From positions 1 to 21,715 of the IMG/VR virus record IMGVR_UViG_3300048872_000048: a stretch of 21,715 bases of DNA. One strand, 5' to 3'. The stretch comes from a virus. Position numbers and translations under genes: made by a program. Below are positions 20,283 through 21,715 of this stretch, one piece after another; the stretch's first letter is position 1; each line of letters starts with the position of its first letter. The notes below the pieces were generated by a model. The model worked only from the letters and a program-made list of their open reading frames with translations, had not been told where the DNA came from and searched no databases.

Positions 20283-20849
20283 TCACGACTCCTCTCTCTG
20301 CGCCGCATTGCCGTGCCGATGCCCCTTCGATGAAACATCTTCCGACTTACGCTCTGCGCCTTGCTTTGCACCGCCTAAGCCAAGCCCGTGTTTCGGGCAG
20401 TCCGGTTGCGCCGCGAGAAAGCTTCTCCCGCTATCTCTTCTCGTAACGCACCCTGTGCAGACTTGCCCTGACGGCTTATCCTGTATACTATCGGGTACTT
20501 CTTTCGGCCCCGGCCTCACTCTATGGGTTCGCGGCTGTGATTTCAATCTCTCAACTCGCTTAGACTTCGCAGACTCAGCAGCAACGGATTTAGGCTCGTT
20601 ATATCTCTCGACCAAAGAGTCTAATTGATCCGATAGCTTATTCCTTTGCTTCATCGCCGCTTGCTTCTCTGCTAGTCTCTTCACCGTCTCTCTCCGTTCT
20701 CTCATAGTTCTCGCTGCTCGTTGCGCGGCCAATGACACGTCAGCCTTCAATCTCGCCCTGTGAGCCTTAAGGGCTATAGGCCGTGCCTTCTCTGCGGCTT
20801 CTTGTAGCTTCGCATTATGCGACTTGCTTAACTTGCGCCCACTTGACAT
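20283..20849 (-). CDS. Basic helical protein sharing a Cys/His tail motif with the PP-loop protein
   Basis: The 188-residue protein is very rich in Lys, Arg and Ala. Residues 1-110 are helical and probably coiled (KLQEAAEKARPIALKAHRAR, ERRETVKRLAEKQAAMKQRN). At 131-154 is C-TGC-VTRRDSGRSFLAAQPDC-PKH, a C-x2-C-x16-C-x2-H motif that repeats in the upstream gene with identical spacing. A Gly/Lys/His-rich tail follows. Its ATG overlaps the upstream stop by one base (TAATG). A nucleic-acid-binding partner of the PP-loop protein is a reasonable guess, not shown. Confidence 0.75.
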   Translation of the reverse strand: MSSGRKLSKSHNAKLQEAAEKARPIALKAHRARLKADVSLAAQRAARTMRERRETVKRLAEKQAAMKQRNKLSDQLDSLVERYNEPKSVAAESAKSKRVERLKSQPRTHRVRPGPKEVPDSIQDKPSGQVCTGCVTRRDSGRSFLAAQPDCPKHGLGLGGAKQGAERKSEDVSSKGHRHGNAAQREES

Positions 20850-21499
20850 TACTTTCCAACCGACGAAAGACTAGATTGCAAACTAACCGCCGCAGGATCA
20901 ACGCGGGCCGTTCCGTGTATCGAGCAATCAGGCTGAGCCGCGAGAAACTTCTTACCGTCTACTATTCGCATTATACACTTTTTACACTGAGGGTGAACCT
21001 GTTCGTCGTTCGGGAGTCGAGACTCTAATACGTGCGCGAACGATGCCGCTTCAGTCTTGGGCTTTTTCTTATCGCACTTCGCCGCGCATAATATTTCGTC
21101 CGCTGATATACCTATCCAGTTCTCAACAGATCGAAGCCCGATACTTCGCGCCCATCGCTGAACCACGCGCTGCTTCCATTCGTTCGAGCAATAAGTAGGG
21201 AGCTTGGACAATTCCCCGCTCTGCCTAGTGAATACGGGAAGTAGTAAATCACCGTTCTTGCCGTATAGATCAACCGTTGCGAATTGAGATTTCGGGATGC
21301 GATGAATTTCTAAACCCGCTGCGATAAACGCGGGCCGGACGGTATTATTCAAATAGTCCCAAGTAGACTGCTTCTCGCGCTCGGTGTCCACTATACAGCT
21401 ATAGTCAGGTCGAGGTAGCTTGCCAGTGAGAATCAGTACCGCAATAGCGGCTGACTGAACTCCGCCACCCGATGACCATAGCGTAGTTCTATCCTGCAT
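20849..21499 (-). CDS. PP-loop (PAPS-reductase-like) protein with altered C-terminus
   Basis: The N-terminal motif LWSSGGGVQSAAIAVL is the PP-loop that binds ATP or an adenylated substrate in the PAPS reductase / N-type ATP pyrophosphatase superfamily; PDYSCIVDTEREKQSTWDYL follows as in the phage branch. WIGISADEI matches the conserved G-x-S-x-DE. The usual C-terminal part with its CIGCP-like motif is absent or reduced, and the protein ends near 216 residues with C-KKC-IMRIVDGKKFLAAQPDC-SIH. Phage relatives may act in sulfur or base modification chemistry; substrate unknown. The ATG at 21499 is used; a TTG two codons upstream is an alternative. Neither has a good ribosome site. Confidence 0.85.
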   Translation of the reverse strand: MQDRTTLWSSGGGVQSAAIAVLILTGKLPRPDYSCIVDTEREKQSTWDYLNNTVRPAFIAAGLEIHRIPKSQFATVDLYGKNGDLLLPVFTRQSGELSKLPTYCSNEWKQRVVQRWARSIGLRSVENWIGISADEILCAAKCDKKKPKTEAASFAHVLESRLPNDEQVHPQCKKCIMRIVDGKKFLAAQPDCSIHGTARVDPAAVSLQSSLSSVGK

Positions 21500-21550
21500 T
21501 TCCAATGGGAACTATATAGATGACTCCACGCGCTCATAAGAATCACCGGG

Positions 21551-21691
21551 TTAGCGTTTCGGCTTCCTCGCCTTCTTTTTCGGCTTGGCGCGGGACTTCC
21601 GCTTGTGCGGTTCCTTCGCTTTCTCAGCCGGGCGATAGGCGAGAACCAAGTCAGCGATCTTGTCGAGAATCTCAGGAGTCTGGCGGCTCAT
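21551..21691 (-). CDS. Small strongly basic protein (46 aa)
   Basis: Begins MSRQTPEILDKIADLVLAY and ends with a Lys/Arg tail rich in KPKKKARKPKR. AAGGAG is nine bases upstream of the ATG, a strong start, which overlaps a possible upstream stop as ATGA. The sequence suggests a nucleic-acid-binding peptide; no family is recognised. Confidence 0.7.
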   Translation of the reverse strand: MSRQTPEILDKIADLVLAYRPAEKAKEPHKRKSRAKPKKKARKPKR

Positions 21692-21715
21692 TTGGTCAGC
21701 TCCTTGAACGTGAGC
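21688..21715 (-). CDS. C-terminal end of an upstream gene (partial, at window edge)
   Basis: The frame reads LTFKELTK then TGA, overlapping the next ATG as ATGA. Only eight residues are in the window, so the call rests on the overlap alone. Confidence 0.35.

Overview
The window reads as the structural-gene half of a tailed, long non-contractile-tail (siphovirus-type) phage or prophage. Nearly all genes lie on the minus strand and run right to left in the classic head-to-tail order: large terminase, portal, minor head protein, capsid protease with scaffold, HK97-type major capsid protein, decoration protein, head-tail adaptor, head closure protein, HK97 gp10-like protein, tail terminator candidate, tail tube, tail assembly chaperones with a programmed -1 frameshift, and the start of the tape-measure gene, which leaves the window at base 1. 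There is no sheath, baseplate, integrase or repressor in view, so a free phage and a prophage cannot be told apart. Base composition is moderate and the host cannot be named; an uncultured bacterium is likely.

Right end (about 17.7-21.7 kb): a compact minus-strand run of small genes with stop/start overlaps (ATGA, GTGA). It holds a PP-loop (PAPS-reductase-like) protein, a basic protein sharing its Cys/His C-terminal motif, a small zinc-ribbon protein, several very small single-membrane-segment proteins and unknowns. It ends at a leader with a possible promoter/operator and an intrinsic terminator just upstream of the terminase gene.

Middle and left (1-17.7 kb): the head and tail genes. Four pieces of foreign-looking DNA interrupt them: a four-zinc-ribbon Vsr-like endonuclease (plus strand, 13164-13949), a three-zinc-ribbon HNH endonuclease (minus, 9608-10330), a small zinc-finger ORF (plus, 8766-9014), and an IS200/IS605-family TnpB element (plus, about 3281-4524) sitting in the stop codon of the tail tube gene.

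The most unusual feature is a family of ten 16-bp palindromes, GTCACG-NNNN-CGTGAC, scattered over 18 kb and found only at gene ends or between genes. Eight lie within five bases of a stop codon or overlap one. In both zinc-ribbon endonuclease genes the palindrome itself encodes the last residues VTAT and the stop codon, in the same frame. Nine of ten copies give a GNRA-type tetraloop hairpin on one strand. Both endonuclease genes also have an upstream sequence able to pair with their ribosome binding site. Together these suggest a phage-wide 3'-end or operator element that endonuclease cassettes have used as a docking site; this is an inference from sequence only.
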